The notes under the pieces: model-generated
Databases searched by the model: none
The model's input: the letters and a program-made list of their open reading frames with translations, nothing else
Told to the model about the DNA's origin: nothing
In this document: positions 12,505 to 24,236 of the stretch, piece by piece
Position numbering within the stretch: the first letter of the stretch is position 1
How the letters are laid out: every line of letters begins with the position of its first letter
NCBI GenBank assembly: GCA_020740775.1
Contig: JAHEWK010000010.1
Location: 2,684,407 to 2,748,406 of the forward strand
Direction of reading: 5' to 3'
DNA from: Ilyonectria destructans
Lineage: Eukaryota; Ascomycota; Sordariomycetes; Hypocreales; Nectriaceae
DNA length: 64,000 bases
Position numbers and translations under genes: made by a program

Positions 12505-13507
12505 GTGAAGACTTTGTTGCTGTCTTGTCGTTCACAGCATATCTAGGAGGACCGGTGAATGGGGTTTTATAGACATCGTGGCACATATCTTCGAATTCTC
12601 CTCTGCTTTTAGCTCATGTTACCCTGCTGGAGATGATTCAGGACTGCGTCAACACCAAGCTAAACCTGCATGTTGCTCCCACCTCACCCGACTTCTGGAC
12701 CACTCTCACATCATCGGCGGCAGACGTATTTTGCGGGGAAGCCTCCCTCAACTACGGGCGCCTGTCTAACAACGAAACTTCACTGGTGCTAAAGTAAAAA
12801 CCAGTTTCCAGCCCAAAGATCCTATCTTCAGATCGGTTGCATTTCTACAGATTCTTTTAGCTTCTTGGCTATAGTAGCCCGTTCATTACCCCGCTCCGAG
12901 TCAAAAGAGGCGAGACAAGATGATGACTTGTGTGAAACGATGGAGGTACAAGAAGTCCTAACCTAAGGGATGACCAAAAGTACATCCCCATTGAAAGATT
13001 TGCAAGCTCCAGGATCCGTCGTCTATCAATGCTACGCTCAATGCTGTCCGCAGCAGCGGGTAGACCTGCCTTCCGGAGGGTTTGAGTTCAGCTCCCCATG
13101 GAGCCGAGAGGCCTTGCAAGAGGACTGGTTGAGCCGCGAGGCGGCAGCAACTTCACATAGGTCAGCCCAGCACGTCCTGTGCCCCTCTAGGGGACTTCCG
13201 CGGCCTCACGGCTGCCCGGACAAAAAATACATAGACAAACAAACAAAGTATATGTGGTTCTGTTCTTGACTGTTACATTGGTCTCGGCCTGAACCGCGAA
13301 GCTCTTGTGTCGTCTTCGGGAACCCTCTTTAGCCATTGTCTCGAGTTTTAACGACGTCGAATCTAACGCCTCCTGCTGGCTGGAAGGTGACAAACAAGTC
13401 CAAAACGTCCATTTCACTGGCCATTGCATCATCTTAACGATGATGTTTATATGCATCCCTATCCTCATATCCGTCAATGAAGTAACACTCTAATCAAAGA
13501 AGACAGA
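12505..13507. other. Intergenic region between calpain-like gene and permease
   Basis: About 1 kb containing the upstream region of the calpain-like gene and the 3' flank of the permease. Short frames on both strands (for example 12970-13269 plus, 13187-13477 minus) overlap each other and have no motif. Confidence 0.4.
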
Positions 13508-15545
13508 TTAGCAAAGGGTGCGATAGACCTTCTTCCACAGCGGCCAACCACGCCTCTCATCTCGTTCTTGCTGGTTTATATAGACTCGGTAGTATCGTCG
13601 GCCTGTGTCGACATCTATCTCGTGGACCCGGAGGACTTTTGTCCGGAGCCAGATCTTGTGGCAAATATAGAAGATAAGCACGATAGGGATTGTCATGAAC
13701 CGAAGGAAAAAGGTCTTCAGCCTGCCTGACGGGCTAGTATCTAAGCCAGGCGTCTCGATGGGCGAGATGGCAATCCATATCTGGGAGAGAAGCACTAGGA
13801 TATAGCCTATAAGTGCGAACCAAGACCCAATGACGCCGACGTTTGAGCGGAAGGGAAGCTTCTCTAAGGGATACGACGCGTACGCCCAGGCCTTACGGAA
13901 GCGGATATGACAGAGGGAGATACTAGCCCAAGTGAAGATCGTGCTCAAGGCGCTGATAGAGACGAGCAAGTGGAGGATATTACTATAGGCTTTCAGTTCG
14001 GTCAAGTAAGCCATCAGCCTGACCAAGGCTGCAAAGAGAATAGCCATTAGAGGCCGACCCTGTTTATCAACGTAGGCGAAGATTTGAGGTGCGTGTGACT
14101 GCTCAGCTAGGGCGGCAAGAGTTCGGGACGAGCCAAAGACGGCCGAATTGCCAACGCTAAGAACAGCAATAAGGATAACAGCGTTCATAACGCTCGAGAG
14201 GAACGTAGTACCTGCACTCTCGATAGCGATAACAAAGGGGCTAGCTGAGGCATCTGTGTTACTCTTGCCATAAATAAGATGGGGCTCATTTGAAGGGACA
14301 AGGAGGCCAACTAGCAATATGGCAACAATATAGAAGATAGCGATACGCCAGAAGACCTGCTTGATAGCCAAAGGGAATGACTTGCGGGGGTTGGCTGCTT
14401 CAGCGGCCGCGAGGCCGATAAGCTCGGTGCCGGCAAAAGAGAAGGCAGATGTCACCAAGCAGCTACTAAAGCCCTTAAGGCCGTTATTAAAGGGGCCGGG
14501 ATCGCGCCAGTACTGGCCGCCAATGTAGCCGCTCTCGGGCCGGCCACCGATATTGATGACAATACCAAGCAGGCTATGGTCTTTATTAGTTATTGCTTTG
14601 GTGCCAGCGGCAGAGAGGGAAACTTACATAAAGCCAATAATAGCTATGATTTTAATAATAGAGAAAATAAACTCAGCTTCACCGTATGCCTTCACGCCAA
14701 AGAGGTTGATTGCAATAATTGCAAGGAGGAAGATAGTAATAAAGATGGCTTTGCTTAGGTGCTCGTTCCAGTAGGTGATGATGCGGGCAGCGGCGATGAG
14801 TTCTAGGGGAAGGGCGAGGAGCCATTGGAAACAGTAGCAAAGTTTAGGAGACAAAGTTAGCCTCGGCGGCATAGCCAAGAAATCAAGATAGCACTCTATG
14901 TATATCGAAAGACTATGGCAGGACTTACTTCCAGCCCATGGCGAAGCCCCACGACGGATCGAGAAATCGAGTCGAGAAGGCAGAGAAGGAACCAGCAACA
15001 GGGAATAGAATACAAAGCTCGCATAGGGACTGCATCGTGCAGTATTGCAGGGCGCCGATGAAGAGGTAGGAGAGGAGGACCCCAGCTGGGCCGCCCTTAT
15101 AGAGGGACGATCCAGAGACGACAAAGAGACCAGTTCCGATGACGCCATCAGCAACAGCTTCTTTCTCCTAGGTACCTCATATCGATCCATGGGACTCACC
15201 GACGGCTCCACCAAACGCAATCATCTGTAGATGCCTCCCTTTCAAATCCCGTGCCAACGCTGATGTGGCCGTCTTCCTATTCGCTGCTCTCATGTCATAG
15301 TACCGTTCTCCGGGCCCGGCGGCCATAGCCGGCCTCACAGTCGGTTCATACCCGCCGTCCCGGGTCTTAATGGTCCGTCGCTCGGCGAGGCGGAAGCCGT
15401 CCATCCAGTCGGCGGCGTCCTTGGATGGGACTGGCTGATTGGCCGAGATTCTCCAGGCGGCGCCCTTGTCGTCTGCGCCGCTGCCGCCGAGGTCTGTCAT
15501 CTCGACGACCTCGACGTCACGGGTGAGGACGATGCCGCTCCTCAT
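13508..15545 (-). CDS. YAT-family amino-acid permease
   Basis: Four exons: 15545-15200, 15157-14929, 14837-14628, 14573-13508; frames join to about 616 residues. The hydrophilic N-terminus is followed by HLQMIAFGGAV, then VIGTGLFVVSG, the first-helix motif of the amino acid-polyamine-organocation superfamily. Later come LPLELIAAARIITYW and FSFAGTELIGLAAAEAANPR, with the E-x-NPRK-like motif between helices 6 and 7. About 12 hydrophobic segments are visible, and the tail ends in WPLWKKVYRTLC. The role is H+-coupled amino-acid uptake at the plasma membrane; substrate unknown. Introns 1 and 3 have normal borders, though intron 1 is only 42 nt. For intron 2 the only frame-keeping acceptor, giving GW-N-YCFQWL, reads TG rather than AG at 14838-14839, so splicing or gene integrity is uncertain. 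Confidence 0.8.
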
Positions 15546-17678
15546 TTTAAGTGGGGGATCTAGGTTTCGACCTGGAGAAAGAGGGAAGGGAAAGAAAAAG
15601 AAAAGGAGAATAAGTGATCCCCGATTAGGGCAAGTAGTTATTCTAGGGAGTTCGATAAACACGAAGATCGATCTCTGGAATGTCGATGGACACGGAGAAG
15701 GATATTTCGATAATGCTTCTAGAAATCCCACGGATCGGAACGGCCAGGCGGACCCCCCTAGTACTATACTTTATTGCCTCACCGCACTCGAAGGCATAGC
15801 CTTGGGCCCGGTCCCATCCTCCCAAACCTCACGAGTGACAGCTCCGGGTGGGCCCTCCCCCTGTCTCATGGAGGGACGAGCTCCAAGCCTCATACTAGAC
15901 TGGTATCTCTCTAAGATCGATAGCGGCGTTAGCTTCGCTCATTTTCTCTCAGATCAAGGACAACCCATTTCCAATTGGCAATGGCGCCGACACCATCCTG
16001 AGGTTCATCTCGGCGACGTCAAACGGCGATGCAGTCTTGACTCGCCATCTAATCAAAACAAGAAGGACTGATCTAGTGATGGTGGCTCTGTTGATGTATT
16101 TCGGCTTTCTGAGGATCAAAAAAGCTCCAAGTCCTGCCCATTTGATTCTAAGTTTTCGGTCATCCCTCCGAAACTTCCTGGATATCAAGCAGCCTGCCGA
16201 TCACTCCCTCAAGGATCAGGACCCTCCCGTTAGGATCGGAGCTCTGGTGCCTCGACCACGTGCAGCGGGGTACTGACAGCTGATGGTATCGATGTTGTCC
16301 TGCCCTTGAGTCCTTGGGGCAGGTGTTGTGAGGGACTTTACTGATTGTCAGGATGCTCCACCCCGCATGAGTCAGTGCATTGAGCATGCTTCAGCTGACA
16401 AGGGTCAACAGGACACTAACCACCAATCTATTCATCCCATCACACCCTTTGCTTTTGCTTTTGTCGCCGCCTTGGATGTGGCTGACATCTCATTTTCTCG
16501 AACAGATTTTGACTTCCCCGCTAAGATACTGTCTAGCCAGTAAAATAGCTTCGGCATATCGCTTCGGCATTGGTAATAGGTCGGCCACATATAAGCCGGG
16601 CGGACACTAACCAACCGCGTCAGAATCATTCATCAATGAGGCCAAGCGACCCAAAACAAGCTTCAGCGAGCGGTGTGCTGACCAAGCAGACCTTAATCTG
16701 ATCATTTTGTCATTCCGCGTGGCAGTATCGTGCGCGACAGGCTAACCTCCACCATGTGATCACTTACAAGCACTTCCTTTCCAGAACATGTTAGCCCCTG
16801 GGTCGCCGCGCACCTCGCCCTCGTTAAGTACCGCCCATGACGATGCGCCATCTTCGCCGCTAGGTTTAGCAACCCTGCCGTCACCGCCTCCACCCCAACC
16901 CACAACATCAGCCACATGTGGCCTGTCAAGGTTGATGTTCCGAAGGCGAATTGGAGTAACCTCCTCTGGAGCCGCTCCAGCCGCGAATACACCCAACCTT
17001 TGCACCGCAGATACCGAATCGTCATTATCGCTGTTCGCTCTCCGCGAAAGGATAGCTATATCGATCTAGTGCTAGCTTGAGGAGCGCTCCTATTCCTGTA
17101 TTCCGTTCATCCTTTGCCCAAACTTTCTTTCACCAATCGTCTCTTGCGAGGATTAATTTCCTTAGCAGTGGCCTGGCCAATCAAACGCGAGAAGGTGGTA
17201 AGTCAGCAAATTTCCTAAGATAGCTCATGGCTTTACGCGAATCATTACTCAGTCCGCAAGAGTAAACTCTAATTTACGCGGTATCATGTAACTACAGATA
17301 AGTCAACTCTCTCCTGTAAAAGTTTTTCCCGACTAGCGGCTGTTAGCACTAGGATAGGGGAAAATTCTTTACAGGCCACAAAAGGCCGCAATAGCTACTA
17401 GCGCCCATCAGGGCACTAACAGCAGCAGATGAGGGGTTAAGCGAGTTGACCTCATCCTGTACTGCGGCCACGGCCGCAGTGTGATAGCTCTGGCTATGAT
17501 TGCAGTCTGCTATCCTGATCAGCTGAGCGGCTGCAGTAGCAGCAGGGAAGCAGCACGGCTCAGAGCAGCCAGCGACACCGCTGTAACTCTTGTATCTGCT
17601 GTTTGAATGTTCAGACTCGGAGCGGATACAGCTATTGCAACCAACAGCAGTCACGACACCAGCTTTAATCTAGACGGA
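15546..17678. other. Intergenic region, possible small gene near 16.6-17.07 kb
   Basis: The permease upstream region starts with a purine/pyrimidine-biased stretch (15580-15615). A TATA-like CATATAAG at about 16588 precedes an ATG at 16636, and a Pro/Ser-rich open frame lies at 16788-17069 with an equally open opposite strand. I could not join these into a credible protein. An Ala/Ser-rich minus frame at 17349-17654 is also unconvincing. Confidence 0.3.
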
Positions 17679-18014
17679 CTACAGCTCCAGCCACGGCTCC
17701 CGGTCGTCAACTGAAGCAGCGACATACCCATGGCTGCACCACCACATGGGATCTGCAGCTTCAAATTGATACTCCTTAGTGACTCTGGAGCGGTCCAAGC
17801 CACTGCTAGGAGGGAAGAAAGAGATGTCAATCCCTCCATCCTTGCCGTAAACAGAATAATTAAGAAGAACTGGTAGCCTTTCTCCTTCGCGCTCCCCAGG
17901 CTGATATATGTTGCTTAGTAAAGTGGTCCCGTCCCGGAGAGGGACTTTCACATTCAGATACTTGACGAGGGAGTCTTCCGTCACGACCTTGAGGGTAGGG
18001 AGCCCACCGTCCAT
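17679..18014 (-). pseudogene. CocE/NonD-type (peptidase S15-like) hydrolase, N-terminal stub
   Basis: The 111-residue frame reads LVKYLNVKVPLRDGTTLL, then SNIYQPG and LPVLLNYSVYGKDGG, then WWCSHGYVAASVDDRE before stopping. This is the start of the alpha/beta-hydrolase domain of CocE/NonD acylases and X-Pro dipeptidyl peptidases, including the strand that leads to the conserved VDxRG-like turn. The nucleophile Ser, the rest of the fold (normally more than 500 residues) and the cap domain are missing, and downstream sequence on the same strand shows none of it. I read it as a truncated relic. Confidence 0.5.
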
Positions 18015-19401
18015 CCTAGCCGGAGGGGTTGCTAGAAATAAGAGTTAAGAAAGGATTCCAGTGTCCAATTGAGGGTATCTTGCCTTGGATAAAGTTTCCA
18101 TGTCGCTTAGTCTCAGCTAGAGCTGTTTCAGTGACGCTCCTGTGATCCATCCATTGGGGATAGACGTTAAGTAGGTTGGTTTCAGAGTTAGACGAGTTGC
18201 ACGTGCGTAGTGTGATGTAAGTCAGTCAAACATATCCAGAGCTTGACTGAGAAAGTGCATCGAAGGGTTATTTGTATCTGACCCAGGGAATGTCATCATC
18301 TCCTCGGCGTTCAACTTGCTCCATTCCCGCAATAGTTTCGGGCTACGAATGAACTCCGTGAAGCCGGCGGGGACTTGCCATTGGGTACAGATTCAATATA
18401 AATAGCTAGTTTCGTGGTTCTTAAGGGTGTGGACAGGGCCCGTACGACGGCTATATTAAAATGTGCGGAGTGTGAGCTGGCAATGGGTATGCATGTGGCA
18501 TTTCATAGCCCGTCGCCACCACTAGTGCCCACTCCTGCTAAATTGGACCCTGTTAGAACACCTGGGCGGCAGGTAGTGATATGACATTAAGTTGTCATTT
18601 TATTAAATCGGATTATATTAAAACATGGTGGAATTAAGCACATCTACCTACGTATTGTCAAGTTCGCTCGGATTGCAGTGAGGCAGATGTGGATCTGGCA
18701 TTAGTTGGGGTAGTTTCACCAGCCCAATGCCTGAACGCCAGATTCTCATGACAAGAAAATGCCTTCTAAATCACAAAAGCCTTGTCGATGTGAACTCATA
18801 ACGTGGAGAGTTTACCACACGTTTCCTCGACCTATGGAGGCGTTTCGTGTTATCAGAACAACGAACATATCCCGCCAGTGAGTCGTGTATTCCATAAGAG
18901 GTATGGCTGTCCATCATCTCGTCCTCACCACCCCTAATACGGGTCGTTCCCCATTGGCTATGTCGTAAGGGCCTTGTCAAGCTCACAACAGTGGGTCTGT
19001 TAGACTCACCTCGGCTGCTCGGCTCGGCATGGGGACCAAAGCAAGAATATCGATCTTCTGTTATTGAACTGAATCGAGTTGCAATAACCCGATATGCACA
19101 TTGACGTCCACCGTTCCAGAGGAAGGGGACTGATGAAGGAGACAAATACGTTGCCACTTTTGGTGCCCTGAGATTGTGTCAACTGCTGGTTTCAGTCGTA
19201 TTTTGCAACTCTCGCTGTTATTCCATCGCTGCTACTTCCCCTCGAGCTGTGGTTCTGCACCAATGACTTCCTGGATCCCAACATACGACCCATCTCTGTT
19301 CATCCGGGGGTATGACAACCGCACCCCATCTGCCCCAAGAAGCGCTGCGGACACCCAACGCACTCTAGACTGTTCGGGTATGTCACTACATTCGCGGACT
19401 T
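18015..19401. other. Intergenic stretch, no gene recognised
   Basis: About 1.4 kb with one minus frame of 128 codons (18771-19157) and a plus frame at 19176-19454; neither has a recognisable domain. Confidence 0.35.
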
Positions 19402-21032
19402 CTAAAGACCTTCCTCAATCTCAACGATCCTTTGGAGAATTCGCGATGCTATGAACCCGGTGAGAGGCCCTTCGGCTCGAGGAAGTCGGCGCAATATGTC
19501 GATCCCAACCCTCCGCACCAATGGATGACGACATCTCATCACAAACCTGAGAATAGGGGAGAGAACACCACCCGTCATAGTGAAGTGTGTCGACTCCATT
19601 TCGGCACTTGCGGCTACAGCTGTGGCATACCGGGCTATTTCAGTAAATGCGTCCATGTGTCGGTCCCATTCCACCTGTGCTCCCTTGTCAGTTGGCCCGT
19701 AGAGTGCGAGATACGTGTCGAGTCTCCGAAGATGAATCAGGGAAATCCGGTACTGGTACCCTGATAGCGAGGCCCCCTGTGCAGTCATTGGCGTTGCGTT
19801 GAATGCCCGCAACCACCTGTCGTACGAGTTTCGACACCTAGCTCGCTTGCACTGGTCGTGTTGGCCAATACCCAAACGTATGCAAGCATTCCATAATGCC
19901 TCAAGATAATCACTGGCCTCTTGCAGGCTGTCTAGAGGTAAAGGCATCTCATCGAGTGGGCTGAACATGGAAGGTCTGATTTGGGTGGGGTGTATCGTCA
20001 AATCAATCTAAGACGCCCATCAGCGAATGTTATCTCAGTTGCCCGAAACACTGCGAGTCAGACAACAGACCTCCGCAACTTGAATATCTAATCGTAGGAA
20101 GAACGATCGGAACGCATCCAGCGGCTTGCTTATTCCGGCGACGCTGTCGATTAACCCATTCTGGACCATCATCTTCAACCCGGACATGATGAGGTTAATT
20201 CCGTCCTCGAGGTTGCCAAAGAGGATCTGCTCTGGTTGGTTCGCTGACTGTCCAAGCGGGGGCTCGAAGACTACTTTCCTCTAAGCTTGCAAAAATCACG
20301 GACGATGTTAACAGAAGGTGGATTGAGAACCCGACCCATTCAGATGATGCGACAGCCGGCGAAGGGCCAAGCGGTAATGCTGAATCGAGAGCCTCGCTTG
20401 GTCATCCAAGGGTGCAGCACGAGGTATCGGCCACGAAGTTGGCCAGTTTTGAATGTCTTTGAAGAGAAGGCCCAGCGCAATCGTACCATGGAATATGGCA
20501 TCGTTGGCGACGGTCAGCTGCATGACGAGTCTTTCCCAGAACTCGAACCTGAAAAAGCCGCTGGACAGCATAGGTATGCGCCGGAGGCGGAAGATATCCA
20601 AAGCCCTATCGGTGTCTTCATTTCTGAGGGGAAAATGAAAGGCATCCGGAGTTCGGGTCATCCGAACGAGCTGAGACTCATCTCCTTGATCTAGATGGGC
20701 TTGCAATTGCGGCCACTCACAAGCGAAGCCAGAAGCCGAGCCTAGATATGCATTGAATGAGCCCCAATAGCGGATACGAAGTCAGCCATGGAAGTAATAC
20801 CCACATTTATGACAGACTGGGAATTCTTCGCCGCACTTGACATGTCGGACTGTTGATCACGGGTCAAAATCACATTCATCGAGTTGGGGTTCACCTTTAC
20901 CCCTGTATCCAACTGCGTCAGTTCTGCGTGTCACCGCTACCTGAAAGCCGTCACATACTTGCATGTCAGGCATCCTGATCGCACCTTTGGGGCCCACGCC
21001 CTTTTCCGGTGGCCGCGTTTTACTTTGATCAT
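19402..21032 (-). pseudogene. Zn2Cys6 fungal transcription factor, decayed
   Basis: From Met at 21032 the N-terminus is basic and ends in KVRSGCLTCK, the first two cysteines of a Zn2Cys6 DNA-binding cluster. A donor-like GTATGT follows, but downstream sequence does not provide the other four cysteines. A middle part (20706-20308) matches the fungal-specific regulatory domain pattern: SSGFFRFEFWERLVMQL, then AIFHGTIALGLLF and HYRLALRRLSHHL. Further in come EQILFGNLEDGINLIMSG and DAFRSFFLRLDIQ (about 20240-20060), then the 199-codon C-terminal piece with PLDSLQEASDYLEALWNAC, ending ILQRIVEIEEGL. The parts are separated by stops and missing about 80 residues of linker. If ever active it was a nuclear regulator of nearby metabolic genes. 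It lies next to the Crypton. Confidence 0.55.
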
Positions 21033-21410
21033 GTTGTACGCACTCTTTATCTCGAGGCTAGGGTGACGCTGTGTAAGTGGTAAGGAGGCGACGCATGGGA
21101 GGGGAGCAAGTGGGAGAAGGTCTGCAATTTGACGGCGCATGGTGTCACAGGTCTTCGCGCCCGACGACGGGTCGTCCGGTCGCCGAATGACCGCACGGCC
21201 CCCATACGAATCCCTGTTCAAATCTGAAGGCCCGGTCCTTCAGAATTCAATAGGGATTCGCTCGGATGACCGGCGTTTCAGGCCGAAATTGAGGGTCCGT
21301 GGCCGCCAAAGGCGGTGCAGGGCCTTCATTTTTGGACAGATCACCATCATTTTGGCAGGAGCATCAATTATCCCCATCACCGACCAACCATAACCCGCCA
21401 CCACAACGCA

Positions 21411-24236
21411 ATGGAATCTACGGATTCGAACGCAATTAAGGATCCCAGGGTTAGGGCGGCTATCGAGCACTACCTACTGGATCTAGAAAGTACCACGCCG
21501 CCGAATACGTTGAGGAATTACAAGCCTAAGCAGAAGGAATGGCAGGTTAGTACATGCAGATAGATGCAGATGCATCTGCAACACCTATATACACAGAGGA
21601 GGCTCTATTTTACCTTGGATTTTCCTAGTAACGATAAGCAGGGCTGGTGTAAGCAAAACTGGCCTGCTATACCTGCAGGATGGCCTCCACAGGACCCGAT
21701 TCCATCTGGTCAACAGCTGCCCGGAGATCTCGTCGATGAAGGCAAACTACTGCTCTTTATGAAAGAGGCTGTAGTATCCCGGGCTCCAAGGAAGGGAAAG
21801 AGGGCCGCACATGAAAGGAAACATCACCTCGAGGAACAGGAAGCGAAAAAGGCTGCGAAACGACGGAAATATGCACCAGGTAAGCTAAGCAGTTGCTGCC
21901 GTGGAGCAGTCTGGCCCTCGGGACCCCAGCTCATTCACATCTATTTTAGGGGACACCATCTATGTTGGTGGTAAGGATGGTAGTAGTAGCAGTAGCTCTG
22001 ACTCTGACTTCGAAATATTCGAGTCCCAGCTTAAACTGCAGTATAATTCTGTACGTGGGTACGTCTCAGCGATCCAAAAGCTCTACGATGAGCAGAAAAC
22101 TAGGGGGATCAACCCTGCGCCGCGGCCACAAGGCGTGGCGTTGAAAGCTCTCAAGCGCAGTATCCTAGCCACTACGTGGTCTAAGAAGCGAAAAGAGTAT
22201 ACCGATAGAGGCGTGGGGACCTTAAGAGATGTATACTCGCCGGCGCAGATACCAGACCACACCGCCGTAGCCTGGGCTGAACGAGATCGGATATCTATCG
22301 GCAGCGCCTTACGGACCCAGGTCGACTTTCTGTTCGGGAATCACATGTTGCTACGGTCGAGTAACCGGCTCCCGATGGAACTGGCGGACTGCTTTTGCCT
22401 CGGCCTTCCAAACGAAGGTCTCAAAACTGAAGGATTTACTACGAAGGCACTGATCGTTGTGATGAACGGCGGGAAGACGAACCAACACGGGCGGATGGAA
22501 TACGGCGCTGCCCTCCGCCACCGAGATCCGAGATCCTGTCTTATCGGCGCATTAGCATTCTTCTTCTTCTGGCGTTGGCAGGCGGAAAAGGCTGAGAAAT
22601 TTCCAGTCTTTGGAAAAAGCGAAGACTGGTACGGGATAAAGGTCCTGCGGCGGTCAGCGAAGGAGCCGAAAGGTTAGTGTTGTGTTGTGCCACCGCGTAA
22701 CTTCGCCCTCCGTCCCCAACACTTCCTGACTATTATATAGCTCCCCTCTCGTATCAGACTGCTCGTGACTGGACCTCCCGCTTCTATGAGAAGGCAGGTA
22801 TCAAGGTCAGCAAAGTCAGCCACGCGCCTCGGGTAGCCGGCACGCAGAATGCAGATATTGCAGGCGTGGCCGAAGGTCAGGTACGTAGTGCAACTAGGTA
22901 TAGCGGATGTCAGTATAGCACTGGGCATATCTGAACTGTGGAAATTTGTATGGAGGAATTGCAAATTCGGCTAAAGTCAGCCAAAATTGCATATTCAGCC
23001 CTAGTAAAGTGGCCACGCTTTACACAACCCCCTGCCTATTACACGATCCTATCTACTTTTACACCTACTCTAACTAACTGCTCACAGATTCGCCGGGCGG
23101 GCAGGTGGAATAACGGGGATCAGATGACTGGCTGTTACCTTACCTCCCTACCGTTCGAGTTTATGCGGGCAGTGGCCGACTTTGACCCAGAGTGGTCAGG
23201 AACCTACTTTGTGCCACGTGCTACTGTGCGACCGCCTGCCTCCCTATTAGCTCTGGTCTGGCCTGAACTAGATAAGTGGAAGGCAGCACACGATGACCCT
23301 AGTTCAGAGGAAGCCGTGAAGCTCGGCGTTGAAGCCAATATGGCTGCTGGTGCTTTTCTGGAACTACTGGAGTGGCTACGAGAAGTGGTCCTGCAGGACG
23401 CGGTTTTCCTACGCGAGCACTACCCTTTCCACCCCATCTTCGAAGAGCCGGTCTTTCGCTGTTCGGAGTTCGCAGCGTTCGCGGTCCAAATCAAGGACGC
23501 TTGCAAACGTGCGCAGGAGGTATCACACGTCACGGCCATTCAGAAAGCAGTCCCGGTAGTCGCAGCTCAACTTCGAACCGTAGCCGCCCAGCAGTTGGCG
23601 GCTGAGCAACTAGCTCAACAGAGGTACACTGAGCTGATGGCGGCTAGTCAGATCCTAGCCACCAAGATGGACGACCTGACTGGCGGTTCCTTTACAGTCA
23701 CGTGGACCCCTGGAAGGTCTAAGGCTACCTTGCAATGGGAGGTGCACGCCGGCCATGAACCGCGTCAGCAGAGGCGCCGTGTATCCCCGGAAACTACTCC
23801 CACGCCCTTGGCCCGACCCGTTGATACTACTCCTCCCACACAAACTGCGGCTGCGCCAAAGCAGGGTCAGGGAAATGGGGAAGCCAGTCAGTCAGTTGCA
23901 GAAAGATCTCAACCCCCGAGCTATAAGCTCCCGCGAGCCGTTAAGACGGTTCAGGATCTGCTACGTTTGTGGCGCTACGGCCTAGGCGGAATGCCCTCTG
24001 TGGATAGCCTTGAACGCGACTGGGGAACCCACTGGCGACCATCCTCTGAAAAGCAGTATTTCTCTACTAGAAAGATGATCATTGACGAGGTTACTCGGCG
24101 GGCTGCAGCAGAGCATATCGCGGAGGACGTAGTAGCGAAGCAAATGGATGCGGAACGGAAATCTAATTCGCTTGACAAAGTGTTCAAATCCATTAGGAAC
24201 GACAGGAAGGCCAGGAATTGGTATAGAAGTCTGTAA
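21411..24236 (+). mobile_element. Crypton DNA transposon: tyrosine recombinase with GCR1_C domain
   Basis: Five exons (21411-21545, 21597-21879, 21950-22672, 22741-22880, 23088-24236) join in frame to about 809 residues. The N-terminal region is a core-binding-like segment followed by a basic Lys/Arg-rich stretch and a Ser run. The recombinase domain has LLRSSNRLP (first Arg), VVMNGGKTNQ (Lys), VSHAPRVAGT (HxxR), RRAGRWNN (Trp/His position) and MTGCYLTSLP (candidate Tyr nucleophile), so the full catalytic set is visible. A coiled-coil-like Ala/Gln-rich section and Pro/Thr linker follow. The C-terminus, LPRAVKTVQDLLRLWRYG then LERDWGTHWRP, matches the GCR1_C DNA-binding domain. This pairing defines fungal Cryptons, which move as circular DNA without terminal inverted repeats. 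Element ends were not determined; no stop or frameshift is seen in the exons. Confidence 0.8.

Noticed and set aside
21411..24236. Starship 'captain' (DUF3435-type tyrosine recombinase)
   Set aside because: The C-terminal GCR1_C domain and the recombinase motifs fit Cryptons, and no large cargo or second boundary was evident.
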